The notes beneath the pieces were generated by a model that made no database searches, had not been told where the DNA came from, and saw nothing but the letters and a program-made list of their open reading frames with translations. Shown here one piece after another: positions 33,704-43,000 of a stretch of DNA of 64,000 nucleotides. This DNA is from Propionivibrio sp. (lineage in GTDB: Bacteria; Pseudomonadota; Gammaproteobacteria; Burkholderiales; Rhodocyclaceae): contig JADJLB010000001.1 of NCBI GenBank assembly GCA_016705685.1, positions 496,001 to 560,000 of the forward strand, written 5' to 3'. How positions within the stretch are numbered: the stretch's first letter is position 1; each line of letters opens with the position of its first letter. A program made the position numbers and the translations under genes.

Positions 33704-34384
33704 CTAGAAAACAAACTTATTGGCCGGTTTGACATGGGCCAGAGGTGCAACAACGGTTTCAAAAATATTGGTCGTATTGAATGCGTTTTCGTCAGTGCGT
33801 GTCACCAACTGCAACTGCATGACCGGCGCCTCTCCAACAACGGCAACCAGACGACCGCCGATCTTGAGTTGATTGAGCAGCGTGTCGGGTAGTGCCGGCG
33901 TTGAGCCCGAGAGCACGATCGCATCGTACGGGGCATCTTTCGTCCAGCCCCGGGCAGCATTTCCGGTTTCAACGCTGACGTTGGCCACGCCAGCATGTTC
34001 AAGATTTTTTCTGGCGACTTCCGCCAAGCCAGGTTCAATTTCAATGCTGTAAACGTACTCGGCTTTTGCCGCAAGCAGGGCAGCCATATAGCCGCTGCCG
34101 GTGCCGATTTCAAGCACTTTGTCGGTATTTCTGATGGCCAGTTCCTGGAGCATTCGGGCCTCGACCTTGGGCGCCAGCATCGTCTGGCTGGTATTTTCCC
34201 GGGTGCCGAGGGGAATTTCAATGTCGGCGAAAGCCAAATCCTTGTAGGCCTGAGGAACGAAATCTTCGCGTTTAACCACCGCAAGCAAAGCCAGAACGGA
34301 CGGATCCAGCACATTCCAGGGACGGATCTGCTGTTCGATCATGTTAAAGCGTGCTTTTTCGGTATTGATTGTCGCTACAGTCAT
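33704..34384 (-). CDS. Protein-L-isoaspartate O-methyltransferase-like protein
   Basis: 226 residues from ATG 34384 (MTVATINTEKARFNMIEQQIRPW); the upstream codons to 34441 are not coding. PCMT family: KREDFVPQAYKDLAFADIEIPLG, SQTMLAPKVEARMLQELAI, the SAM loop KVLEIGTGSGYMAALLAA and YDAIVLSGSTPALP. Canonical Pcm carries a GQTIS motif where this has TSQTMLAP, as in the betaproteobacterial tolC-linked subgroup, so repair of isoaspartyl proteins is likely but not certain. It lies 21 bases upstream of tolC. A 20-base inverted repeat sits just before its start. Confidence 0.82.
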   Translation of the reverse strand: MTVATINTEKARFNMIEQQIRPWNVLDPSVLALLAVVKREDFVPQAYKDLAFADIEIPLGTRENTSQTMLAPKVEARMLQELAIRNTDKVLEIGTGSGYMAALLAAKAEYVYSIEIEPGLAEVARKNLEHAGVANVSVETGNAARGWTKDAPYDAIVLSGSTPALPDTLLNQLKIGGRLVAVVGEAPVMQLQLVTRTDENAFNTTNIFETVVAPLAHVKPANKFVF

Positions 34385-34406
34385 GGCATTCCCCATCAGA
34401 AATGTA

Positions 34407-34426
34407 ATATTAGCACAAACTAATAT
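34407..34426 (-). promoter_or_regulatory. Inverted repeat upstream of the pcm-like gene
   Basis: ATATTAG (34407-34413) and CTAATAT (34420-34426) are perfect 7-base arms around a 6-base spacer, 22 bases upstream of the pcm-like ATG. Its position over the likely promoter suits a repressor operator controlling the pcm-tolC unit. The binding protein is unknown; the half-site differs from the TetR-type palindrome at 35235-35248. Confidence 0.4.
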
Positions 34427-34547
34427 ATCTACGTACAACAACCGTTGATTATACCTTTACCCGGAGCGGTCAGCGTCGCCTGGAAGAAGATCGCTAGCCC
34501 CTCAGTCATCGACCGGTGAAGCACGAACCTTGTCAGGTTGCTTGTGT

Positions 34548-35219
34548 TCACTGAATGCCCTGACGTCGACTCAGGCCGTTTGCCAGCAACTCAAAATGAG
34601 TTTCAAGATAGGCTGCCGGATCGGTCTCCTGGCCGCAGAAACAAAGTGAAAACCGCCAGATGACCAGCATCAACAAGGGCGCGATGATCACGTCGATTGC
34701 CGTTTCAACATCGAGAGTGCGAAACTCGCCACTGACCATGCCGCGTTGCAGGACCGTGCGTATCAAAGCCCGTCCTCGGACGATCACCTTGTCGTGATAA
34801 TACTGCGCCACGTCGGGGAAATTGCGCGACTCGGAGATGATCAGCTTGGGCACGCCGGCCAGCCGTGTTCCGCCGATTTGCTGCCACCATCCGAACAGCA
34901 GCTTGCGGAGCAATTCGATCGCTGAACCGCTGTGTTCAGCCAGTTGCTGCTCGGCCGCTATCAGCGTCGGCACGATGCCTTCCTCAATGACCGCCTTGAA
35001 GAGTGATTCCTTACTGTCGAAGTAGAGGTAAAGCGTACCTTTGGAGACCCCGGCACGCGCCGCCACATCATCGAGTCGCGTGGCCGCAAAGCCCTTCTCG
35101 ACAAAGAGTTCGAGCGCCGCTGCGGTCAACTCCGAGGGGCGAGCGTCCTTGCGCCGACGTCGCGGCATGCGCCTTCGGGCATCTTTCTCGGATTCAGTTG
35201 GCAGGGCGGGTGTTTGCAT
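34548..35219 (-). CDS. TetR/AcrR-family transcriptional regulator
   Basis: 223 residues if started at ATG 35219; a second Met at 35168 (MPRRRRKDARPSEL) is possible, and neither has a strong ribosome site. The N-terminal helix-turn-helix is clear: TAAALELFVEKGFAATRLDDVAARAGVSKGTLYLYFDSKESLFKAV. The C-terminal ligand domain contains LFGWWQQIGGTRLAGVPKLIISESRNFPDVAQYYHDKV, a segment seen in AcrR-like C-terminal TetR_C families. A perfect half-site palindrome lies 16 bases upstream of the start, pointing to autoregulation. Probable further targets are tolC or pump genes, by position only. Confidence 0.88.
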   Translation of the reverse strand: MQTPALPTESEKDARRRMPRRRRKDARPSELTAAALELFVEKGFAATRLDDVAARAGVSKGTLYLYFDSKESLFKAVIEEGIVPTLIAAEQQLAEHSGSAIELLRKLLFGWWQQIGGTRLAGVPKLIISESRNFPDVAQYYHDKVIVRGRALIRTVLQRGMVSGEFRTLDVETAIDVIIAPLLMLVIWRFSLCFCGQETDPAAYLETHFELLANGLSRRQGIQ

Positions 35220-35234
35220 CGCATTTTGGTAATG

Positions 35235-35248
35235 ACTGACCAGTCAGT
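35235..35248. promoter_or_regulatory. TetR-type operator
   Basis: ACTGAC-CA-GTCAGT: two perfect 6-base half-sites around two central bases, the usual form of a TetR/AcrR-family operator. It is directly upstream of the TetR gene, so it is the likely autoregulatory site. Confidence 0.65.
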
Positions 35249-35451
35249 AATATATCGGCGCAGAAGCGACGCGTCAATGTCGGATATATTTACCCAGCCG
35301 ATTCCTGCAATGGTTCTTACTGAATTCAAAGAGTATTATCGATAGTGATCAACCCACGAAAACCATCTGAGGATCAAGAAACAATGAATGGTATAGACAA
35401 GTTTCCATTTGAAACTCGGCGGCCAGCGACAGTCCAACTGGATGCCATGCC

Positions 35452-36759
35452 ATGAACGAAACCGCAACCACAGAAGCAACACTGTTGCTCGTTGATGACG
35501 AGCCAGGGATTCTTTCTTCATTGCGGCGATTGCTGCGCCCTGCCGGATATAAAATCTTTACCGCTGAAGGCGGTAAGGCCGGTCTTGAAATCCTTGAGCA
35601 TGAATCCGTAGATCTGGTCATCTCCGACATGCGCATGCCAGAGATGGATGGCGCGCAATTTCTTGAGCAAGTACGTATTCGCTGGCCGAAAACGACACGC
35701 ATTCTGCTCACTGGCTATGCCGATGTGTCCTCGACGATTGCCGCCATAAACCGTGGCGAGATATTTCGTTATGTCTCGAAGCCGTGGGACGACAACGAAC
35801 TCACGCTGCTCGTACGCGACGCCCTGGAAGGAATGAGGTTACGCAACGAAAACGTACGTTTGCTGGCTTTGACACAAGCACAGAACGAGGAGCTGAAGGA
35901 TCTCAATAGCAGTCTCGAGGACAAGGTCAGGCAACGCACATCAGAAATCGAGCAGGTCAATAGTTTTCTCAACCTGGCCAACGATAAGCTCAAACAGAAT
36001 TTTCTCGTTTCAATCAAAATGTTTTCCGGTCTCATGGAATTGCGCGGCGGCGCCATGGCGGGACACTCGCGTCGTGTCGCCGATCTGGCCCGGAAGTTGT
36101 CCAGCCGCCTGAAGATTGAGGCCAAAGAACAACAGGACATATTTTTTGCGGCCCTGTTGCACGATGTCGGCAAGATCGGATTTCCCGACAGCCTGCTCAT
36201 ACGACCCGTGTCCAAGATGAACAGTGAAGAACTTGGGCAATACCGTAAACATGTCATTGCCGGGGAATCGGCGTTGATGCCGCTGGATGAGTTGAAGGAC
36301 GTCTCGCGAATCATCCGCTCGCACCATGAACATTTTGACGGCAAGGGTTTCCCGGATGGGCTTGAAGGATCGGATATCGTGCGCGGCGCACGAATACTGA
36401 GCGTCATTAACGACTACGACGGCTTGCAGATCGGAACGCTTTCCGAAAGACGAATGAGCGCCGATGAAGCAAAAGCGCTGATCTCCCAATCGGGCGGCAA
36501 ACGATACGACCCGGAAATTGTCGATGCCTTCATCGAAATGTTGGGTGGTTTGGCGCTTGAAGCCGACCGTGGAAAAGCCGTTTCTCACGCCGATCTTAAA
36601 GTCGGCATGGTATTGGCACGTGATCTGCTGAGCCGGGATGGCATCCTTTTGCTGTCAGCGGACTTTACGCTCAATGTTCCGCTCATCAAGCAGATACAGG
36701 AGTATGCACGTCGCGAAAATCACGCCATTACGATTTATATCCGTACGGACAAAAACTAG
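35452..36759 (+). CDS. Response regulator with HD-GYP c-di-GMP phosphodiesterase domain
   Basis: 435 residues. A receiver domain (residues 10-125, LLVDDEPGILSSLRRLL, phospho-acceptor Asp59 in VISDMRMPEMDG, KPWDD) is joined by a coiled coil (residues about 135-170) to an HD-GYP domain. The metal-binding HD is H237-D238 (LLHDVGKIG). The signature at 291-301 reads HHEHFDGKGFP, so the usual Tyr of GYP is Phe. RpfG-type proteins of this layout hydrolyse c-di-GMP when phosphorylated. A C-terminal tail of about 75 residues (DLKVGMVLARDLLSRDGILLLSADFTLN) is often found after the domain. First of three signalling genes on this strand; the sensor kinase is not adjacent. Confidence 0.92.
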   Translation: MNETATTEATLLLVDDEPGILSSLRRLLRPAGYKIFTAEGGKAGLEILEHESVDLVISDMRMPEMDGAQFLEQVRIRWPKTTRILLTGYADVSSTIAAINRGEIFRYVSKPWDDNELTLLVRDALEGMRLRNENVRLLALTQAQNEELKDLNSSLEDKVRQRTSEIEQVNSFLNLANDKLKQNFLVSIKMFSGLMELRGGAMAGHSRRVADLARKLSSRLKIEAKEQQDIFFAALLHDVGKIGFPDSLLIRPVSKMNSEELGQYRKHVIAGESALMPLDELKDVSRIIRSHHEHFDGKGFPDGLEGSDIVRGARILSVINDYDGLQIGTLSERRMSADEAKALISQSGGKRYDPEIVDAFIEMLGGLALEADRGKAVSHADLKVGMVLARDLLSRDGILLLSADFTLNVPLIKQIQEYARRENHAITIYIRTDKN

Positions 36760-36771
36760 AGGTAAGACGCG

Positions 36772-37362
36772 ATGAGCCGAATCCTGATTGTCGACGATGA
36801 AGAATCCATCCTCAAATCCCTGCGCCGCCTGTTATCCCTGACGCCATGTACGGTCGGCGACGAAACCTACAAACTGGTGGTAGATATTTGCAGCTCACCG
36901 GTTGAGGCTTTGGAAAAGGCCCGCCATACGGCTTACGACCTCGTGCTTTCCGACTTTCGCATGCCCGTCATGGATGGAGTGCAGTTCCTGAAAGCGCTGC
37001 GCGAGATCCAACCCGATACCGCGCGCTTGATCCTCTCCGGCTACGCCGATCTGAACGGACTGATCGGCGCCATCAATGAAGCGGGAATCAGCCGCTTCAT
37101 ATCAAAGCCGTGGAACGACTATGAACTGGTCTCTACGCTTGGGCAGGTGCTGGCGCTACGCGAATTGACGCTGGAAAACCAGCGTCTGGCGGATCAGGCC
37201 AGATTGGCGATGGGCACCATTTCAGCCGAGGAAATCGAACGCAAGCGTCTTGAAGCATCCGAGCCCGGCATCACCCAGGTCAACTGGGGACCGGACGGTT
37301 CGGTGCTACTGGATGAATCAGTCCTTGAGCACGATAACTCAAGCGACAAGTGGATGCGCTGA
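36772..37362 (+). CDS. Stand-alone response regulator receiver protein
   Basis: 196 residues. The receiver domain covers the first 130 residues: ILIVDDEESILKSLRRLL, phospho-acceptor Asp61 in VLSDFRMPVMDGVQF, LILSGYADLN and SRFISKPWNDYEL. The receiver is most like those of the genes on either side. The last 65 residues have no recognised output domain: a helix (RELTLENQRLADQARLAMG) then VNWGPDGSVLLDESVLEHD. It begins 12 bases after the HD-GYP gene, so they share a transcript. It may act by protein contact or as a phosphate sink for the same kinase. Confidence 0.88.
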   Translation: MSRILIVDDEESILKSLRRLLSLTPCTVGDETYKLVVDICSSPVEALEKARHTAYDLVLSDFRMPVMDGVQFLKALREIQPDTARLILSGYADLNGLIGAINEAGISRFISKPWNDYELVSTLGQVLALRELTLENQRLADQARLAMGTISAEEIERKRLEASEPGITQVNWGPDGSVLLDESVLEHDNSSDKWMR

Positions 37363-37493
37363 ATAGCAAGCCACAATTGGAGTAAGCATTTGCTTATCGT
37401 ATACCCTCTTAATTTCGTACATACCTGGACCGGTGCTTGGGTAGGCATGGCGAAGGGCATGGCTCGTTTCGATAGCGCCGAGGCGACCCAGGC

Positions 37494-39989
37494 ATGACCC
37501 GCGACGCCAGGGAGTCGAATTTCTATGACGCGCTCGGCTGTTTGGTGATGCGTCTTGACCGCAAACAAACCATCCGATTCATCAATCACTCCGGACTGAA
37601 ACTTTTGGGTTACGAACGGATAGGAGAGCTGTTCGGCAAACCCTTGGCTATGCTGTTTCCGGAAAATGATCCGATGAGCATCGATCTGACGCAGCGAATC
37701 GGCGACGAATCCCCATGTGCTGTATCTGCTCCGTTTGAATCTGACTTGCTGCACCGAGAAGGATTTCGCGTTCCGATCGCCTGGATACTCAACAATCAAA
37801 ACAAGGGCGCAGGCGAAGCGGAGCAAACCCTCTTGGTCGGCTTCGATGCCAGCACGATGCGTGAAAGCCAGGCCGCTGCCACCATGTTTCAGACGGTGAG
37901 CGACAATTTTACCGGCAGCATTCTCATAACCGCCCCGGACAATTCGATCCTCTACGCCAACCCGGCGCTCTTGCAGATGACTGGCTATGCTTTGGAGGAA
38001 CTGATCGGCAAAACTCCGGCCGTCTTCAAATCCGGGCAGACTTCTGGAGAGGTCTATCGAAACCTCTGGGAAACCATCGAATCGGGCGGCATCTGGAACG
38101 GCGAAATGATCAACTGCCGGAAGGATGGAAGTCATTACCTGGAATTCAAGACCATCGCCGCGATACGTGACTCACAGCGCCAGATACAGTTCCACTTGGC
38201 GATCGGCGAGGATGGCTCGCAACGCCAACAACTCCAGCAGCACATCGACAGACTTCTGGCCTTTGACCAGATGACCGGCTTGCCCAATCGCACCGCCTTC
38301 ATGAACCTCCTGGTGGGGACGCTAAACAGTGCGGCAAAACAAGGGCGGGAAACGACCGTCCTGCATATTGACATTGATGATTTCTTTATGGTCAACGACG
38401 CCATCGGAGCCAATGAGGCAGACTTGGTTATTGTCGAAATCGCCATAAGCATCAAAGGCGCGTTGCGACAAGCTGACACATTGGCTCGCCTGGGCAACGA
38501 CAAGTTCGCCATACTTCTTGGCCCGCACGATTCCGGATTCGACGATGTAATTTTCGATGTGTCTGAACGCGTATTGGCAGCCATACGATGTCCTGTTCTA
38601 TTCACGGACAACCCAATCAACGTCACCGCTTCGATTGGTATCGCCGGTTACCCGGTTGATGGAGAAAGTGCCAGTGAGCTGCTGAGCCACGCCATGAACG
38701 CAACCGAGCGTGCCAAATCGGGCGGCGGCAACAGCTTTTGCCGCTTTGATGCGCAGACGGCAAGCAGCGCCAGCGGGCGCCGCGAACTGATCAACGATCT
38801 ACGTCTGGCAATCGAACGCAATGAGATGTTTCTCCATTTTCAACCGCAGGTCAGCCTTTTTTCAGGCGCGATCATCGGCCTGGAAACCCTGATTCGTTGG
38901 CGACATCCCCAGCGCGGCATGGTATCGCCCGGTGAATTCATTCCCCTGGCTGAACAAAGCAATCTCATCATCGACATCGGCGAGTGGGTGTTAAGCGAAA
39001 CGCTCAGGCAGATGCGTGCCTGGCTGGATGCCGGATTGCCTTTGGTCAAGGTCGCCATCAATCTGGCTGCCCGTCATCTTCTCGCCCCCGAGCTGCATAC
39101 CCGGATCGGCAACGCCTTGTCCTTGCAGCGCATCGATCCCCATATGCTCGAAATCGAGATTACCGAAGGCGCCATGATGCAGGATGTTGCGGGTGCCATT
39201 CGCATCACAACGCTCTTGAAGAAAGTTGGTGTTCGTCTCTCCCTGGACGATTTTGGTACGGGCTATTCATCGCTGGCTTATCTTTCGCGTTTCCCCATCG
39301 ACGTGGTCAAGATCGACCAGTCCTTCATCAGTGACATCACCACCAATCCGGTCAACGCGGCCATTGCCCAGGCAACCATCGCCATGTCGCACAAACTGGG
39401 CAAGGTGGTACTGGCCGAGGGTGTGGAAACCGAAGAGCAGATGCAGTATTTGCGTCGGAATGATTGCGACGAAATGCAGGGTTATTATTTTTCCCGGCCC
39501 CTTCCGGCGGAAGACATAACGCCCATGCTGCAGGAAGGTTTGACGATGAACCTTGCCGCAAAGCGGGATTCGGAACCGCGCAGCACGGTGTTATTTGTCG
39601 ACGACGAAGCCAACATCCTCGCCTCGCTCAAGCGCACGCTCCGCCGTGAAGGATATGAAATCCTGACGGCAGGCAGCGCTGCCGAAGGGCTGTCGCTATT
39701 GGCCACCCATGACATTCAGGTGATTGTTTCCGATCAGCGCATGCCGGAAATGAACGGAACCGAATTTCTTTCGCGTGTTAAGAGCCTCTATCCGGAGACG
39801 GTGCGCATGGTCCTTTCCGGCTATTCGGAGATTACGGCCGTTACCGATGCCATAAACAAGGGCGCGGTCTATCGTTTCATGCTGAAGCCTTGGGACACGG
39901 AAATGCTGAAGAAGGAAGTCATCGGCGCCTTGCGTCATTGGCGTGAGCTTTATGCTTCAAGGAGAAAGGACGACCGGATCAATTCCTGA
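37494..39989 (+). CDS. PAS-PAS-GGDEF-EAL-REC c-di-GMP signalling protein
   Basis: 831 residues. The order is a PAS-like region (about 10-110), a second PAS (about 135-245; ILYANPALLQMTGYALEELIG), a GGDEF domain (about 255-420; MTGLPNRTAFMN), an EAL domain (about 430-680) and a C-terminal receiver (about 697-820). The GGDEF active-site motif reads RLGNDKF near residue 331, so cyclase activity is probably lost. The EAL domain has GLETLIRW and DDFGTGYSSLAYL with IDQSFI, so phosphodiesterase activity may persist. The receiver keeps its Asp (VIVSDQRMPEMNG) and KPWD. No membrane segment is visible. It starts 131 bases after the previous gene; TAAGCA-TT-TGCTTA at 37383-37396 is a small palindrome in that gap. 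Confidence 0.92.
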   Translation: MTRDARESNFYDALGCLVMRLDRKQTIRFINHSGLKLLGYERIGELFGKPLAMLFPENDPMSIDLTQRIGDESPCAVSAPFESDLLHREGFRVPIAWILNNQNKGAGEAEQTLLVGFDASTMRESQAAATMFQTVSDNFTGSILITAPDNSILYANPALLQMTGYALEELIGKTPAVFKSGQTSGEVYRNLWETIESGGIWNGEMINCRKDGSHYLEFKTIAAIRDSQRQIQFHLAIGEDGSQRQQLQQHIDRLLAFDQMTGLPNRTAFMNLLVGTLNSAAKQGRETTVLHIDIDDFFMVNDAIGANEADLVIVEIAISIKGALRQADTLARLGNDKFAILLGPHDSGFDDVIFDVSERVLAAIRCPVLFTDNPINVTASIGIAGYPVDGESASELLSHAMNATERAKSGGGNSFCRFDAQTASSASGRRELINDLRLAIERNEMFLHFQPQVSLFSGAIIGLETLIRWRHPQRGMVSPGEFIPLAEQSNLIIDIGEWVLSETLRQMRAWLDAGLPLVKVAINLAARHLLAPELHTRIGNALSLQRIDPHMLEIEITEGAMMQDVAGAIRITTLLKKVGVRLSLDDFGTGYSSLAYLSRFPIDVVKIDQSFISDITTNPVNAAIAQATIAMSHKLGKVVLAEGVETEEQMQYLRRNDCDEMQGYYFSRPLPAEDITPMLQEGLTMNLAAKRDSEPRSTVLFVDDEANILASLKRTLRREGYEILTAGSAAEGLSLLATHDIQVIVSDQRMPEMNGTEFLSRVKSLYPETVRMVLSGYSEITAVTDAINKGAVYRFMLKPWDTEMLKKEVIGALRHWRELYASRRKDDRINS

Positions 39990-40016
39990 TCGAAACGTCG
40001 TCCTTCAGGGTCGAGG

Positions 40017-43000
40017 TCAGACATCCACCGCCAGCAATGCCACGGGAAAATAATTCAGCAGCTCTCCCACAGCCAGATGATCGGCTGCTGCGTGGGTTTC
40101 GCCGCTCAGCACATTGAACCACGGCAGAGAAGCGAGTTCGGGCGAAAATTCCAGCCGCGTATCGCCCCACGCCCTGAGTCCTAACGGCAAGGTATTGATA
40201 TCACCCGACAAGCGAAGCGGAAGACGAGGTACCAGGGCAACCAGTACGCGCACGCCAACGCGCCGGGCAAAAGCACAAACGTGAGCGGCGCTCTGACCGC
40301 TGACCGTAAGCGGCAGATACTCGCCATCGCGAAACACCTCGGGCCAGCGTTGGCGCAGCATCAGGGTTTGCCACAACGTGTAGAGCTTGATGCGGCCATC
40401 GGCCATTTCGTCCACCAAGGGTTGCAAGTTCTGCCGCCACTGCGGCTTTGGTACGGCAACGCGATTCTTCACATCGGCCAGCAATTGGCGACGCTGGGTG
40501 AAATCCACCGGGCGCCGGTTGTCCGGGTCAACCAGGTTGAACTGCCACAACTCGCAACCCTGATAAATGTCCGGCACTCCCGGCGAGGTCAGCTTGATCA
40601 AGGTCTGGGCCAGGCTGTTCAGCAAGCCGTAACGGGCAATCGGCTGAACCATGGTCACGAAATCCGCCATGAACATGTTCTTCTCGCCAGGCGTGAGCAA
40701 CGCCTGTACAAAGTCGCTCATGGCCGCCTCGTAGTCGACGTTCACATTGGCCCAACTGCTGTGCTCCTTGGCTTCGCGCAAGGCCTTTATCATGTAAGCC
40801 TGAATACGCTCACGGAATTCGGTGAGTGCCCCCCCGCTCGGGGACGTCAGCGGCCAAGCGCCGATAAGCGTCTGATAAAGCAGGTATTCATCGTTGCGAG
40901 ACGGTGCACTTGAACCATCGACCATGCGCTTGCGTCCGCGATTCAAACGACTCCAGCGCTTTAACATCAACTTCCACGCTGCCGGCATTTCGGATAAGAC
41001 ATTGATTCGCGCACGCACGTCTTCGGAGCGTTTGCTGTCGTGGGTTGAGGTAGCCAGCATGGTGTGCGGCCAACTGGCGGCGCGGATGCGCGTCGCGGCG
41101 TGGAAGGCGGCGACGGAAACCCCAAACCGCCGCGGTTCGCCGCCCACGTCGTTGAGCGAACTCAAACGGTGGTAACGGTAAAAGGCCGTATCCTCCACTC
41201 CCTTGGCCATGACCGGCGAGGAGAACTGCTGGAATTTCATGGCAAAGGCTTCGACCGGTTCCCGGAAAGCGGCGCTGCGACCATACGCGATTTCGGTGGT
41301 GAGTACAGCGTGGAAGAACTCGTAGATACCGGTATCCGCCGCCGGGCTGCGTTTCTTCGCCACTGCCAAGGCCCAGCCGATGTGCCGGCGATCATCGGCG
41401 GAAAGCTCTCCGCCCGCCACATAGCTGCGGTATACGGGGAAACAGGCCACCACCTCGATCAAGGCATTGCGCAGACCGTTGAGGGTAAAGTCGCAGGTGT
41501 CGCGGCTGGCGGCGGCAATCCGTGAAAGACGGGTAGCCAGTACGTTGAGCTCGCCGGCCAGGGCCGTGTTCATGATGAGCTTTTTGGCTTCGTAGGCGAG
41601 CGTCTCAAAGTCGTCGCTGGTTTCCGTAAAGCTCTCGTAGATGCGCGTCATGCGCCGTTCGGCTGCGCCATCCACGAACAGAGCATTGGCCAGATTGGAA
41701 AAGCGATAGCCGGTGGCACCATGTATCGGCCAGTCGTCAGGCAAACGCTCATGGTCGGCGAGAATCTTCTCGATTACCAGATACATCGGCAGCGATGCGC
41801 CAGGCTCAAGGGGGCCACCACCAACGGCTTGTTGCAGGCGACGAAAATACCCTGCCGGATCGTAGAGGCCATCCGGATGGTCCAGGCGCAAGCCGTCTAC
41901 CTTCCCCTGGGCCACAAGATCGAGCACCAAACGGTGCGTGGCGTCAAATACGGCGGGCTCCTCCAAGCGCAAACCAGCCAGGTCATTGACGTCAAAAAAG
42001 CGGCGATAATTGATCTCGTCGGAGGCGACGCGCCAGTACGCCAAACGGTACCCTTGGAGCTGGATCAACGCGTGCAACCGGTCAAAACTAACTGTGTCTC
42101 CGGCTCGGCCGTTAAATTCGGCCAAATTGTCGGCGATATGCCGGATGATGTCCGGACAACTCTCGCATAGCGCGGCCAGGTGGCGTTTGTGTACCTCCTT
42201 GTCGCGCTGGCGCTCGGCAATGACGGCCGGCAAGGTCTCAACACGCGCCGGCAAGCGGGCAAAGGCGGTGAGCAGCGTTTGCAGTTCCACGTAGTGCACA
42301 TGGTTCTCACCCAGAATGTCGGCAAGACGTTCGCTCTGGTACCCGACAATATAGGGGTAGGTTGCCGGATCCGCCGGAAGCCGGTGCTGATGATAAAAAA
42401 TGCTGAACTCGCCGCGCACCGCGTCAAAATCAAGACGTAATTCGCCACGTTCAAGTATGGTGCCGTAGTGGTCCCCCAGCAGGGGCAGCAGCACTTTGCC
42501 TCGAAGTTGGGGGTTGAGTGGCTCCCAATCGACATCGAAGAAGGCGCCCCACTCCGAAGCCTGGCCATTCTCCAGCACATCCAGCCACCAGGCATTGTCG
42601 GCGCCCATGATGCCCATATGGTTGGGAACGACGTCGAGGATTTGACCCAGGTCGTGCGCCTTGAGAGCCGTGACAAAATCCTCGTAGCTCTGCGTGGTCC
42701 CAATTTCCGGGTTGAGGACGCTGTGATCGACAATATCGTAACCATGGGTGCTGCCGGGACGTGCTTTCAGGTAGGGCGAGGCATAGCAATGGCTGATCCC
42801 GAGTTCGGCCAGGTAGGGCACCAGCTCGGTGGCCTGGGCGAAGGTGAAGTCCCGGTTGAATTGAAAGCGATAGGTGGCGCGAGGTATCACTGCGGTGCGG
42901 CGGGGCAGTGCCACTTCGCCATGCCGCAATGGCGTGTTGCCGCGCTCGCGTCGTAGTGCCTCACCGAGGGCGTTGAAGCGCTCATCGCCACTCCAGTCTT

